Shown: one piece after another, positions 36,686 to 46,349 of the stretch
Position numbering within the stretch: the stretch's first letter is position 1
Layout: each line of letters opens with the position of its first letter
Assembly: GCA_016719855.1 (NCBI GenBank)
Contig: JADJYH010000013.1
Coordinates: 1 to 64,000 of the forward strand
Length of the DNA: 64,000 nt
Reading direction: 5' to 3'
Origin: Saprospiraceae bacterium
GTDB lineage: Bacteria > Bacteroidota > Bacteroidia > Chitinophagales > Saprospiraceae
Notes under the pieces: generated by a model
Seen by the model: the letters and a program-made list of their open reading frames with translations, nothing else
Databases searched by the model: none
Told to the model about the DNA's origin: nothing
Made by a program: the position numbers and the translations under genes

Positions 36686-38632
36686 TTAAATTTCCATTTT
36701 CAGAATGTGGAGCGGGTACTTGTCCACTCGTAGCTCCACAAAATTCCAATCATTGAACCAGTGGTAGGTTTCACCAGTCAGTAGGTCGGTTACTTCCAGG
36801 TTGAACCATTTACCTTTCAGGCCAAGTAGTTCCCTTGGCACTTCCACGTAGCCGGAATGGCTGTGTTCTGGGTCGAGGTTTATGATGCACCAGATGATGC
36901 TTTTCTTGTCATCAGTTGCCCGTACAAAGCTGATAATACGGTCGTTGTCCGTGCCTGTAAATTCGAGGTTAAACATGTTGTGCATCGCCGGATTGTCTCG
37001 CCTTATTTTGTTCAGTTTGGTGATTAAATCGGTGACCTCGTTTTGCTTTGACCAGTCGTGGTTAGCAATTTCGTATTTTTCTGAGTGGTTGTAGCGCTCC
37101 TTGCTCCCAGGGAATCGTTGGTTGTACATCAGCTCGAACGCAGGCCCGTACACCCCACAATTGGATGAAATCATAGAGGCCAATGCATATTGGAGCATGA
37201 AGGAATTCATGCCTTTATCGGCTAGGTAGCTCGGCAGAATGTCTGGTGTGTTGGTGAAAAAATTGGGGTGCAGGTACTCACTGGTGTCACCTTTTATTAG
37301 CTCGGTGATGTACCGTTGGAGGTCGTTTTTGTTGGAGTTGCGCCAGATGAAATAGGTAAATGACTGGTTGAACCCAGCCTTGGCCAGTTCCTCTTGAATG
37401 ACCGAACGAGTGAATGCACCGGAAAGGAAAATAACGTCTGGGTAGGCCGTTTGCACCTCCACGATGAGCCAGTTCCAAAACCCAAACGGCTGGTGATGTG
37501 GAGTGCTGGCATAGAAAATCCGCACTCCTTTTCCTGCCCAAAACAAGAAGATTTTCTTCATCTCCTCCCAAAGGTTCTGCCAATCGTCGCACTCAAAATT
37601 GAAGTCAACAATGTCCTGATAATTCAGCGGCGGCACTTCTTCCACCGCCAACCTGCCGTCGGGCAGCAGGTTGAACCAATCTGTGTGCTCCTTGGTGTAG
37701 GGGTGGTCGGCGGAGCAGCGCAAGCTGATGTCCAAGGCGACTTCCATCCCAAGTTTTCCGGCTTCCTTTACCAGCGACTCGAAATCCTTCAGGGTGCCTA
37801 GGAGGGGATTGATTGTCATGTGTCCACCGTCGGCATTTCCCACCGACCATGGCGAACCGACATCATCAGGCTCGGCTTCCACTTGGTTGTTTTTCCCCTT
37901 CCGATTCGTATTGCCAATGGGGAATATCGGTGGCAAGAAAAGCACGTCGAAGCCCATGTTGGCAATGCGGGGAAGCAATGCCTTGCAATCGTTCAACGTA
38001 CCGTGTTTTCCAGCAACTGGGCTGGCCGAACGAGGGAACATCAAATACCAAGTGCTGAAAAGCTCCTTCGGACGCCCAACCCGAACCAGCATGTTTTTGT
38101 CGAAAACCGTTGGGAACTGCTTCAAACGGCATTTCCCAAACACTTTTTCAGCCTCTTCGCTCAACAACACCTCGCAGGCTTCTTGATATTTTGAAGGGCT
38201 TTCCATCAATTTGGCCCAACCTAGCAATAGCTTTGAGGTCGCCTTGTCAGCTTGGTCAGCGGCCTTTTTCAGCCAAACCGTGCCAATCATCAAGTCGTTG
38301 GACAGGTCCTGACCGGCATTGTTTTTCCATTGCAAACCGTGGTACCAAGTGGCGACGTGGTCAACCCAAGCTTCGATTCTATATTGGTAAAAACCAGTTT
38401 TTGCCACACTGAATTTACCTTCCCATTGTTCGTTTTCGGTTGGGTTCATGGAAGTTTCTTCCCATGCAGTTTCACCTACAAGTTGGTACAAAATGGAAGC
38501 ACGAAGCACCTCGTCCCCATCGCAATAAATGTCGGCAGTGATTTTAACCTCCTCGCCTGGTATCCGCTTGAGGTAATAACTGCCGTCTGCCAGTAGGGGT
38601 TTTACGTTTGTAATTATTGCACGGTTTCTCAT
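36686..38632 (-). CDS. GlgE-like GH13 protein lacking catalytic residues (probable pseudoenzyme)
   Basis: 648 aa, collinear with GlgE (maltose-1-phosphate maltosyltransferase): N-terminal beta-sandwich (1-115), helical insert (120-190), then a TIM barrel with HGTLNDCKALLPRIANMGFD, NRKGKNNQVEAEPDDVGSPW and GGHMTINPLLGTLKDF. GlgE uses an Asp nucleophile in FRVDNPHTKP; this reads FYASTPHHQP (373-382), with Ser376 there. The acid/base Glu of SEAFT is Gly405 in LSGAFT. The third carboxylate survives as Asp464 in NTPDILP. Frame, length and surroundings are intact and several neighbouring positions differ, so sequencing error is unlikely. It may be a binding or regulatory protein for alpha-glucans. 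No other glycogen gene lies nearby. A good TTTG-N20-TACCTTTG promoter precedes it. Confidence 0.88.
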   Translation of the reverse strand: MRNRAIITNVKPLLADGSYYLKRIPGEEVKITADIYCDGDEVLRASILYQLVGETAWEETSMNPTENEQWEGKFSVAKTGFYQYRIEAWVDHVATWYHGLQWKNNAGQDLSNDLMIGTVWLKKAADQADKATSKLLLGWAKLMESPSKYQEACEVLLSEEAEKVFGKCRLKQFPTVFDKNMLVRVGRPKELFSTWYLMFPRSASPVAGKHGTLNDCKALLPRIANMGFDVLFLPPIFPIGNTNRKGKNNQVEAEPDDVGSPWSVGNADGGHMTINPLLGTLKDFESLVKEAGKLGMEVALDISLRCSADHPYTKEHTDWFNLLPDGRLAVEEVPPLNYQDIVDFNFECDDWQNLWEEMKKIFLFWAGKGVRIFYASTPHHQPFGFWNWLIVEVQTAYPDVIFLSGAFTRSVIQEELAKAGFNQSFTYFIWRNSNKNDLQRYITELIKGDTSEYLHPNFFTNTPDILPSYLADKGMNSFMLQYALASMISSNCGVYGPAFELMYNQRFPGSKERYNHSEKYEIANHDWSKQNEVTDLITKLNKIRRDNPAMHNMFNLEFTGTDNDRIISFVRATDDKKSIIWCIINLDPEHSHSGYVEVPRELLGLKGKWFNLEVTDLLTGETYHWFNDWNFVELRVDKYPLHILKMEI

Positions 38633-38690
38633 TTTGGTGAGTATCAGGATGTTAAGAAATTTAGGTTTAGCGATGGTTAATCCACTCGTT

Positions 38691-38722
38691 CAAAGGTATA
38701 TCGTAGATTGCTTAGCGCCAAA
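38691..38722 (-). promoter_or_regulatory. Promoter of the GlgE-like gene
   Basis: On the minus strand TTTG (38719-38722), 20 bp, TACCTTTG (38691-38698); about 58 bp before the ATG. Confidence 0.65.
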
Positions 38723-38763
38723 TATTTTAAAAAAACTAGGTAACAAACCCAATGTCACCAACG

Positions 38764-38792
38764 AAAAACGGCCAGATTGAATAATCTGGCCG
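38764..38792 (-). terminator. Terminator of pnp
   Basis: CGGCCAGATT (38769-38778) with AATCTGGCCG (38783-38792), followed on the minus strand by T5. Confidence 0.8.
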
Positions 38793-38849
38793 CTATTTAT
38801 ATAATTGGATATCAATTCATTGCAAAAGGCAATGGATAGGCGAAGATTA

Positions 38850-41152
38850 TTACCTTCTTCCGCCACCGCCTCCACCGCCACGGAAGCCACCACCGCCGCC
38901 TCCGCCGCCACGACGGTCTCCACCGCCACCTCCGCCACCACGGAAGCCGCCACCTCCTCCGCCACCACGACGGTCTCCACCGCCGCCTCCCTCTTCAAGG
39001 TACTCGTCGTCAGTGGGCATCGTACCGTCCGGCTTGACCATTAGCGCCTTGCTCGAAAGCCGCAACTTTCCGGTGGTCTTGTCTATGCCGATGAGCTTGA
39101 CCTTTACGGAGTCGCCCTCTTGGTACATATCTTCGACATTGTCAACCCTGGTATGCGACATTTCGGTCACGTGCAACAGGCCGCTTTTTCCGCTGAAGTC
39201 AACGAATACGCCGTAGGGCATTACCGTTTTAACCACAGCATCGTACACGTCGCCGACAGACGGCGTGAAGGTGATTTGGCGCACCCTTGCGAGTGCTGCG
39301 TCTATGTTCGATTTGTTCGGGCTGGCAATCGTCACGCGGCCTTGGTCACCGATTTCTTCGATGTTGATGATGGTGCCAGTCGTGCTTTGGATTTCCTGGA
39401 TGATTTTGCCACCTGGCCCGATTACCGCACCGATATAGCTCTTGTCAATGAAGAGCTCCACGATACGGGGCGCATGTGGTTTGAGGTCAGCCCTTGGCTC
39501 GGACATGGCCTCAGCCATTTTGACAGGATGTGTAAACGGCCTGCTTTTGCTTGCAAAAGTGCTTTTTCAAGTATCTCGTAGCTCAAGCCCTCTACTTTTA
39601 TGTCCATCTGACAGCCACAAATTCCATCAACAGTGCCAGTCAACTTGAAGTCCATGTCACCCAGTGCGTCCTCGTCGCCGAGGATGTCGCTCAGAATGGC
39701 AAACTTATCGCCTTCGGCAATCATGCCCATGGCAATGCCCGAAATGGCTTTTTTCACAGGAACACCTGCGTCCATCAGCGCCAGCGAGCCAGCGCAAACG
39801 GTTGCCATGGAAGATGAGCCGTTGCTCTCCAAAATATCAGAAACTACCCGAATCGTGTAGGGGAATCCTTCGGGCAAAGTCGTTTTCAAGGAGCGGCTGG
39901 CAAGGTTGGCATGCCCAATCTCCCGGCGACCAGGCGCACGGAGGGGCTTGGTTTCGCCAGTAGAAAATGGCGGAAAGTTGTAGTGTAGGATGAATTTTTC
40001 ATAAGCCATCTCCATCGCCGTGTCCATCATTGCCTCGTCCAGCTTGGTGCCGAGGGTAACGGTGGTCAGCGATTGGGTCTCGCCCCGAGTGAACAAAGCC
40101 GAGCCGTGCGGCGAAGGCAAGTAATCCGTTTCGCACCAGATGTGACGGATTTCATCAGGCTTTCTGCCATCGAGGCGCACGCCATCGGTAAGGGCCATGT
40201 TGCGAATCACCTTCTTCTTCAGGGTATCAATATAGCCTTTGGCAATGCCAGCATTCTCTACCATGAACTCTTCGCCCTTTTCGGCAGTGAGGGTTTCGAT
40301 GATGCTTTTTTCGATTTCCGTGAATTTCTCCTTCCGGGCACTTTTTTCAAGGAACGCTTTAGCCACTTCGTAAAACTTGTCCTTGCCAAGTTCTGCTACC
40401 CGTTTTTCGACTTCCTCATTTTGGGGTTTTGGAACCAACTCCCGTTGCGTGAGCGCCTTGCCACCAACGATGTTGGCCAAGGTAAGCTGTGCTGCGCATT
40501 GCACTTTGATGGCTTCGTGCGCTACTTTGATGGCGGCCACGAGGTCTGCTTCGGAACATTCCTTGCACTCGCCCTCCACCATCATGATATTGTCCTTGTC
40601 GGCTGCCACGATGATGTTGATGTCAGAGGTAGCATAAGCGGTTTTGCCGGGGTTCACGACGAACTGACCGTCAATACGTGCTACCCTTACCTCGGAGATG
40701 GGGCCTGCCCAAGGGATGTCGGAGAGGGTGAGTGCTGCCGATGCCGCCAAAGCTGCATAAGCATCTCCCGGTACGTCTTTTTCACCTGAAATCAGTTGGA
40801 TGATGACCTGTGTCTCGCACATGTAGCCATCTGGGAACAGTGGGCGAATAGCACGGTCAACAAGGCGGGAGGTCAGCACTTCGTAATCCGAAAGCTTGGC
40901 TTCCCTGCGGAAAAAGTTGCCGGGGATTCGGCCAGCGGCTGCGAACTTCTCCATGTAGTCCACGGAAAGCGGAAAGAAAGCTTGGCCTTCCTTGGCTTCT
41001 TTTGCACCGACGACGGTCGCAAGCAGCATGGTGTTGCCAACTCGCACAAGGACCGATCCATCGGCTTGGGCAGCTAGTTTGCCCGTTTCAATGGTCACCT
41101 CTTTGCCGTCCGGCAAATTGAATGAGGTGGTGGTTGGAATTTGTTTACCCAT
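38850..41152 (-). CDS. pnp: Polynucleotide phosphorylase with glycine-rich RGG-like tail (one frameshift)
   Basis: The 3'-5' phosphorolytic exoribonuclease of RNA decay. Two RNase PH domains (FFPLSVDYMEKFAAAGRIPG; HYNFPPFSTGETKPLRAPGR; catalytic EDALGDMDFKLTGT), a KH domain (IGAVIGPGGKIIQEIQSTTG) and an S1 domain (VMPYGVFVDFSGKSGLLHV). One A is missing in the AAAA run near 39520; restored it reads HILSKMAEAMSEPRADL and gives 767 aa. After S1 the last ~48 residues are G/R/F/D-rich: GGGGGDRRGG, GGGGGFRGGGG, ending GGGRR. This is an RGG-box-like tail not seen on E. coli PNPase. Same strand as and downstream of rpsO, the classical order. Confidence 0.95.
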
Positions 41153-41387
41153 TTTTAAACTTGAGTGATTGTGGCCTGACCAGTTGCCAGACCTGATTAT
41201 TTAAGATATTGTTGTAAACATTTCATTGTCCGGCATTTCCCAATGCCAGAAACTCAAGGCAATCTTCGAATCGCAAAGCTGCGCTCAAAGCATACTAGCG
41301 TTCGAATTGCGTTGTTCGTTGTTTTGGAAAGAGGACGATTGACCGGAACATGCCCCAATGACGGAAACATGTCCCGGTTCAGTCTTT

Positions 41388-41663
41388 TTATCCACGGATA
41401 CCAAGTTCCTGAATCAGCGCACGGTACTTGTTGATGTCGTGGCGTTTCAGGTATTCAAGCAGGCTTTTCCGTTTTCCAACCATCATGATGAGGCTGCGAC
41501 GGGTAGCGTGGTCTTTCTTGAATTTGTTGAGATGCTCGGAAAGGCTTTTGATACGGAAGGTGAAAAGTGCGATTTGACCTTCAATGGAGCCAGTATTGTG
41601 CTCGTTACCGCCGTACTTTGTGAAGATTTCTTGCTTCTTCTCGAGAGTTAGATAAACTGCCAT
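41388..41663 (-). CDS. rpsO: 30S ribosomal protein S15
   Basis: 91 aa, normal length. MAVYLTLEKKQEIFTKYGGN and the RNA-binding part HLNKFKKDHATRRSLIMMVGKRKSL (binds the 16S central domain early in 30S assembly), then LEYLKRHDINKYRALIQELGIR. Precedes pnp with a 235-bp gap (41153-41387) that holds no gene. In many bacteria S15 represses its own leader; see the structured leader at 41664-41842. Confidence 0.98.
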   Translation of the reverse strand: MAVYLTLEKKQEIFTKYGGNEHNTGSIEGQIALFTFRIKSLSEHLNKFKKDHATRRSLIMMVGKRKSLLEYLKRHDINKYRALIQELGIRG

Positions 41664-41842
41664 TTAAACTTAAAAATTGCGCAAAAAACACCGCTCAAGG
41701 TGCTGTAACTTGTTGGCTTTCAACAAATTGGATAATGAAACTTTGCGAAGCAAACCGTTAAAAAAAACCAGCTTTGCCAATCGCCAACTCATTCCATGAG
41801 CCTGTTTTTAGCCGTTAGTGATTACGGAAATCAGTTACAGCG
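41664..41842 (-). promoter_or_regulatory. Candidate structured rpsO leader
   Basis: From the -7 box the transcript would start near 41841 with CGCTGTAACT, which pairs with AGTTACAGC (41702-41710), closing a ~140-nt domain. Immediately after comes a short CACC/GGTG hairpin and six T (41683-41702), a weak terminator, then the rpsO start. The layout (closing stem, short hairpin, U-run) resembles a ribosomal-protein leader, perhaps for S15 autoregulation. The 41843-42033 remainder shows nothing else. Confidence 0.45.
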
Positions 41843-41845
41843 GCG

Positions 41846-41853
41846 CAAAGGTA
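41846..41853 (-). promoter_or_regulatory. -7 box of rpsO
   Basis: Perfect TACCTTTG on the minus strand, 183 bp before the rpsO ATG. No TTTG at the 19-bp position. Confidence 0.5.
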
Positions 41854-42033
41854 TAGTATTTTGTCTCACCATCCATCAAGTTGTCAATTTTGTTTTTACA
41901 AAATGTTTGTTCTAAATCAATGCGGTTAATGGTTGGGGATGAATTCTTGTCCAGTTCAATTTTAGGCTGTTGGATGCTACAGGTTGGAAGGTCAGCGCAC
42001 AGATGGACGCACACGAAGGCGAAAATTTAGGGT

Positions 42034-43131
42034 TCACACCACCACCTCCCCATTTTCAATCACCAGCTTTTTGTAATCACCGCTGAAGCTGCGGGCGATT
42101 TCCTCAGCCCGTGCTGGATGGGCGTCCGTGATAAAAACTTGCCCAAAATCACCTTTTACCAACAGTTCAATCAATTGACTTGCGCGGGTGTCATCCAGTT
42201 TGTCGAACAGGTCGTCGAGCAAAAGGATTGGGGGTTTTTGCTTTTGCTGGCGCAGAAGTTCATACTGTGCCAGCTTCATGGCCAAAACAAACGATTTGAG
42301 CTGACCTTGCGAAGCAAAGCGTTTCAGCGGGAGGCCTTTCAAATGAAAAACAAGGTCGTCCTTGTGAATGCCCATGGTCGTCCTGATCAAGAGGCGGTCT
42401 TTTTCCAAGCTTTTTTCAAGGAGTTCGGAAAGGCTGGCGGCTTCAAGTGGAGAGCGGTAGATGCAGTCCACCGGCTCTGCATCACTGCTGATGGCTGCAT
42501 AAAACTGGTTGAAAACGGGCTGAAATTGCCCGATGAACCAATTCCTTTTTTCAAAAATATAGGCAGCAGGTGCTTCCATTTGCCGATTGTAAGTTTCCAC
42601 CAGCAGTAGGTTGAACCCACCCTGCGCTGCGAACTGACGAAGCAAGGCGTTGCGTTTTTCCAGCAGTTTGTTGTAGGTAACAAGCGATTCCAGGTAGTTG
42701 TGGTCTAGCTGACAAAGCGTGTTGTCCATAAAACGGCGGCGCTCTTCGCTCCCTTCCAGTGCCAGGGCCGTATCGTCGGGGGCCATGAAAACCACAGGCA
42801 GCAGACCCACATGGTCTGAGAGGCGAGGGTAGGGGGTATCGTTGCGTTCAATCGTTTTTTGCTCTCCAGGCAAAACTTTGGCGACAATTTTTTCGATTTT
42901 ATCGAGCATAAAATGGCCTTCCAATCGAAAGAATGCCTCACCTTTTCTCACCACATTTTTGTCGGTACTTTGGAAATGGCTCTTGCCCATGCAGAGGTAG
43001 TACACCGCATCGAGCAGGTTGGTCTTGCCCATGCCATTCAACCCTAAAATGAGGTTGAGGCGCTCCGAAAAGTCAATGGACTGGAACTCGTAATTCCTGA
43101 AATTGGTGAGCTTGATTTGCTGCAGGTGCAT
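42034..43131 (-). CDS. recF: DNA replication and repair protein RecF
   Basis: 365 aa. Loads RecA at gaps, with RecO and RecR. Walker A GLNGMGKTN, FRNYEFQSIDFSERLNLILG at the N-terminus, VVFMAPDDTALALEGSEERRRF, the ABC-type signature FASQGQLKSFVLAMKLAQYE, Walker B PPILLLDDLFDKLDDTRASQL and D-loop HPAR. Intact. The -7 promoter box lies only 4 nt before the ATG, so the transcript is predicted to be leaderless. Confidence 0.95.
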   Translation of the reverse strand: MHLQQIKLTNFRNYEFQSIDFSERLNLILGLNGMGKTNLLDAVYYLCMGKSHFQSTDKNVVRKGEAFFRLEGHFMLDKIEKIVAKVLPGEQKTIERNDTPYPRLSDHVGLLPVVFMAPDDTALALEGSEERRRFMDNTLCQLDHNYLESLVTYNKLLEKRNALLRQFAAQGGFNLLLVETYNRQMEAPAAYIFEKRNWFIGQFQPVFNQFYAAISSDAEPVDCIYRSPLEAASLSELLEKSLEKDRLLIRTTMGIHKDDLVFHLKGLPLKRFASQGQLKSFVLAMKLAQYELLRQQKQKPPILLLDDLFDKLDDTRASQLIELLVKGDFGQVFITDAHPARAEEIARSFSGDYKKLVIENGEVVV

Positions 43132-43135
43132 CGGG

Positions 43136-43143
43136 CAAAGGTA
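43136..43143 (-). promoter_or_regulatory. -7 box predicting a leaderless recF mRNA
   Basis: TACCTTTG followed by CCCG and the recF ATG (43131). With the start about 4-6 nt after the box, +1 falls on or next to the A of ATG. Confidence 0.5.
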
Positions 43144-43179
43144 GGGAAGCTTGGACTAGATTTGTTGACCAAAACTTAT

Positions 43180-44623
43180 TCACGGTTTTGGCATGACGAT
43201 GAGGATGCCCCAATGGTTTTCGAGTTTCGGGATTTTCAACCGAAGTAGATTGCCATCTCGTTGAAAATCAAGCGTTTGCGAAGCAACCAAGTTTGAAAAA
43301 TCCCCACTTGCTTCTGCTTTTTGGTGCAAAAATTCATCGTAGGATGTCGGTGTGAGAAGTTGGATGGATGCTATCCCTTTTTTGAAAAAACGCTTTTCGT
43401 TCAGGCGCAAACCGAATGGCTCCATCAGCACATGCCAGTCTATCAAATGCACCACGATAGGAGCGGATTTGTTCCCTTGTTTTGCCCGAACGAATGCATG
43501 GACTTGCCGACGGTAATCGTCAAAACTCACAGGCAGTTTCTCGGTTTCTACGAATCGAGGTTCATCTTGTGAGGTGGTGTAAAAAGCATCTTCGTAGCCA
43601 TCCAGCCATTTTGCGACCGCCCGCACGAAGCCGTAAATGGGGGCAAATTGTTCAGGTTTACCAAAGTAGCGGTCTTTGCCACCACCCTGCCACACGTCCC
43701 AGGGGACGAGCATGTTGCCGCCGCAGGCGTAGGTGGCGGCTATCATTTTTTGCACCAGCCAGTCACGGTCGTTGGAGAAGGTGAATACCTGTGCCTTGCC
43801 CAACCTTCTTGCTTCCCGGATGGTTGCGTATATGAACTCGGGGTTCGCCCGTCTTTCAGGAATTTCGGCTACGCCAAAATCAAATTCACCAAAAGGGAAA
43901 AGCTCCCAATCCCCTCGAAATTGTTGCAGGAGAACGGTACTTCCCGACCTGCAAGCTTCTCGGCTTCTTTTTCATTTTTCGATGAAAATCCTTGACCGAA
44001 ACCTCCTGAATATCAGTGGGTGGCACACCAAGGCTGTCAGCCTTTTTTTGGCAGAAATCACAGTAGCAAACGTCTTCCCATTTGTTGCGGAGCAACAAAA
44101 AGCCCATGGCGGGGTCGTCCACCTGGAACCCGTATGCTCCTGCTTGGATTGCCGCCTCCATGTGCGCAAAATAGCTATCCTGAAAGTCGGGATTATTCAC
44201 GCAGCCCCACCAATTGTTCCAGCCTTTCATCCAAGGGGCAGTCACTTTTTGGCCGGATTTGTTGAGGATGCGGCCTTTCTCGTTGGTGCTGCTGCCAAGT
44301 GGCAGGTCGGGCAGGGAAGGGGTAAGCGCCACTTGCAGGCGATAACCCAGCGAGTCGGCTTTTTTGATGAAATTCGGATTGGTGGTATATACCCAGTTGA
44401 GGTAGGTAGCGTGAAAATTGCGGGCTGATTGGAAGGTTTCGAGGCTATCTTCAGCGTTGCGAGGCCGCTCCCATCGGCTTGAAAAACAGACATCGCTGTA
44501 CTGGGGCGCTCCGCTGGGCAACTTGGCAGGCTGGGCTGCTTGCTGCACGGTGAGGGTACGACCAACATGGCAGGCGGAGAAAACCAAGCAATAAATTAGG
44601 ATAGAAACAAGCCGGTACGACAT
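43180..44623 (-). CDS. Glycoside-hydrolase-like exported lipoprotein (two frameshifts)
   Basis: Signal MSYRLVSILIYCLVFSAC (lipid Cys). The barrel-like sequence has FHATYLNWVYTTNPNFIKK, WGCVNNPDFQDSYF, GAYGFQVDDPAMGF (an Asp pair at a strand end, as in GH-type TIM barrels) and a Cys-rich CYCDFCQKKADSLG typical of GH10-like/GH42-like families. Two shifts near 43975 (A run) and 43925 (G run) are repaired by one base each: RKMKKEAEKLAGREVPFSCN, then FEGDWELFPFGEFDFG; the protein is then 481 aa. The later part has FTFSNDRDWLVQKMIAATYA and GGNMLVPWDVW. Probably a polysaccharide-active enzyme; substrate and family are not certain. Confidence 0.65.
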
Positions 44624-44682
44624 GTGGTGAATTGCGTTTTTGCTGCAAATTACAAAAGCGGCTCGAAGTACGGGCGGGGGGA

Positions 44683-44716
44683 ATAAAAAAAGGCAGTAGC
44701 CCTAAAGCCACTGCCC
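44683..44716 (-). terminator. Terminator of the coiled-coil gene
   Basis: GGCAGTAG...CCACTGCC stem, with T7 following on the minus strand; between the coiled-coil gene and the GH-like gene. Confidence 0.82.
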
Positions 44717-44760
44717 AAAAACAACTTCTATTGAGATAAAGGCTTTCCAAATTTAGTGCG

Positions 44761-45885
44761 TCAGTTCACGGCCACTTTTCCATCTTCCACAATCCGTTTC
44801 GTGCCGTTTGCCAACTTAAAAGTCAGGTCGTTCTTGAAATAAATGAGCCGTAGCTCGTAGTTGCGGCCTTCTTTCGGCTGCGTATTTAGGTACCTGACGG
44901 AGACGGGCTTGCCGTCATACTTGAACTTATATCCAATGGCTCCCATTTCGCTGTTTGGGAACTGCAAGTTTTTTTCGTTGAAAGGGACGACTACATTGTT
45001 GTCCAGGTCATACACTTGTATGATAAAGGTTTCATCCATAATTGATTCTTTGTCAACGTTATCGAGGTCAAAATCAATGAAAGTATAACGCCAGTTATCC
45101 TCACTTTTTATCTTTTTCAATTCGTTTCCACCTTCCCTGTTGCGGAGCGAGATGGAGGAAAACTTGACCTCCGTTTTCGCCATGATGTTGGCGAGACGCT
45201 CTTGCTTCCTCGAGACGATGGCCGCTTGCAACTCCTCCGAAACCTTTGGGCCGGTGGCGATTAGTGGTTCGGAAGGCGACTGGTTAATGATGGGCGCAGG
45301 TGCAGTTTGAGGTACTTGGTCGGCAACTTGGTCTATTTTTTCCTGAGCCACTTTGTCCAAGGAAACGATTTTGTCATCGTTCACCTTTTTGGTTTGCTCA
45401 TTTTGGCGTTTGTCTTCAAGTAGTGCGATGCGCTCCTTGTCAATCGTTTCCATTTTAGTGAGCAACTCCTCCCGCTTCTGCTCCAGTTCCTTCACCTTCT
45501 CGGCGTTTTTCTTGCCGCCTTCTTTAAGGCGGTTTATCTCGGCTGTCAATTCAACGACTTTATCGTCGTGCTTTTGAACTATTTTGTTGAGCTTTGAAAT
45601 CGTGCTTTTAAGCTCACCAATTTTGGCATGAAGCCGCTGGTTCTCAGTTTGTAGCACAGCCACACTGTCCTTGTACAGTTGCAGTTCTGTTTGAAGCTCA
45701 GTGGTCAGCAATCTTTGCTCAACGAGCTGCTGACTTACGAAGACGAGCTTCTTGTCCTTGGTTGCTAATGTTTGTTTAAGTTCTGTAATGAAGCCGCCTT
45801 GGTAAAGTATGACGGCAACGAGGGTAAGTGCGACAACAGCCGAAGCTGAAATGATAGCGGGCAATTTTTTTGTCATGCTGTTCAT
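44761..45885 (-). CDS. Membrane-anchored coiled-coil protein, function unknown
   Basis: 374 aa. One N-terminal TM helix (IISASAVVALTLVAVILY), then about 130 residues of continuous heptad coiled coil (LQTENQRLHAKIGELKSTIS, KVKELEQKREELLTKMETID), a P/A/S-rich hinge (QVPQTAPAPIINQSPSEP), and a beta-rich C-terminal domain (NWRYTFIDFDLDN, PVSVRYLNTQPKEGRNYEL). Looks like a cell-envelope scaffold or tether; comparable proteins are known to me only as hypothetical. The 461-bp region upstream (45886-46346) is AT-rich and holds no gene, only the eno terminator at its far end. Confidence 0.78.
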   Translation of the reverse strand: MNSMTKKLPAIISASAVVALTLVAVILYQGGFITELKQTLATKDKKLVFVSQQLVEQRLLTTELQTELQLYKDSVAVLQTENQRLHAKIGELKSTISKLNKIVQKHDDKVVELTAEINRLKEGGKKNAEKVKELEQKREELLTKMETIDKERIALLEDKRQNEQTKKVNDDKIVSLDKVAQEKIDQVADQVPQTAPAPIINQSPSEPLIATGPKVSEELQAAIVSRKQERLANIMAKTEVKFSSISLRNREGGNELKKIKSEDNWRYTFIDFDLDNVDKESIMDETFIIQVYDLDNNVVVPFNEKNLQFPNSEMGAIGYKFKYDGKPVSVRYLNTQPKEGRNYELRLIYFKNDLTFKLANGTKRIVEDGKVAVN

Positions 45886-46257
45886 GGGACCCGGTTATAG
45901 GCAGCACCAGAATCAGAAAACCAAGCCTTATAAGAAATTGTATTTTTAGCCTTTCTTCCTGTGTTCTCCTGCTGCGGTTAAAGTTTCTTTTAAAATCCCA
46001 TCTGGATGCTTTCAGAATCTTATAACGTGATGGGTGGTGGTTTGGGTTTCAGTTTTTTAAAAATAATTTGTAAAAAATTGATTTTGTAAAAATCTGATTG
46101 TTAAACATCTACACGACAGCATATATTTCAAACATTATTCCAATTTTCTATTTATCTAAAAAAATAATTTAAATTTCTTTGTCCTACGTGAAAAATTGGC
46201 TTTGGTTCAAACTTGGATAAGAAAAATTAAGTCAGGTTCACTGAGAAATTTGTCAAA

Positions 46258-46292
46258 TAAAAAAAGCCCGAACAACCGTCCGGGCTTCTCTA
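46258..46292 (-). terminator. Terminator of eno
   Basis: AAGCCCGAACAACCGTCCGGGCTT hairpin with seven T on the minus strand. Confidence 0.82.
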
Positions 46293-46317
46293 AATTTTGA
46301 TTGTATTGTATTTGGAG

Positions 46318-46349
46318 AAAATCCCCAAAATCCCTCATCCCTTACCTCA
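46318..46349. repeat. Direct tandem word from the eno stop codon
   Basis: On the minus strand the stop TGA is followed by GGTAAGGGATGAGGGATTTT, then GGGGATTTTC. Copies of GGGATTTT. Confidence 0.5.

Noticed and set aside
36686..38632. Ordinary alpha-amylase or active GlgE
   Set aside because: The N-terminal domains and insert match GlgE, but the nucleophile and acid/base residues are both missing, so neither activity is expected.
38805..39044. Plus-strand Ala/Thr/Ser-rich ORF at the pnp tail
   Set aside because: It is the complement of the GGC/CGG-rich codons for the PNPase glycine tail and has no coding support of its own.
45886..46346. Small RNA in the AT-rich gap before eno
   Set aside because: Promoter-like TTTCTTTG is present (near 46177) but the only terminator belongs to eno on the opposite strand; no stem conserved enough to call.
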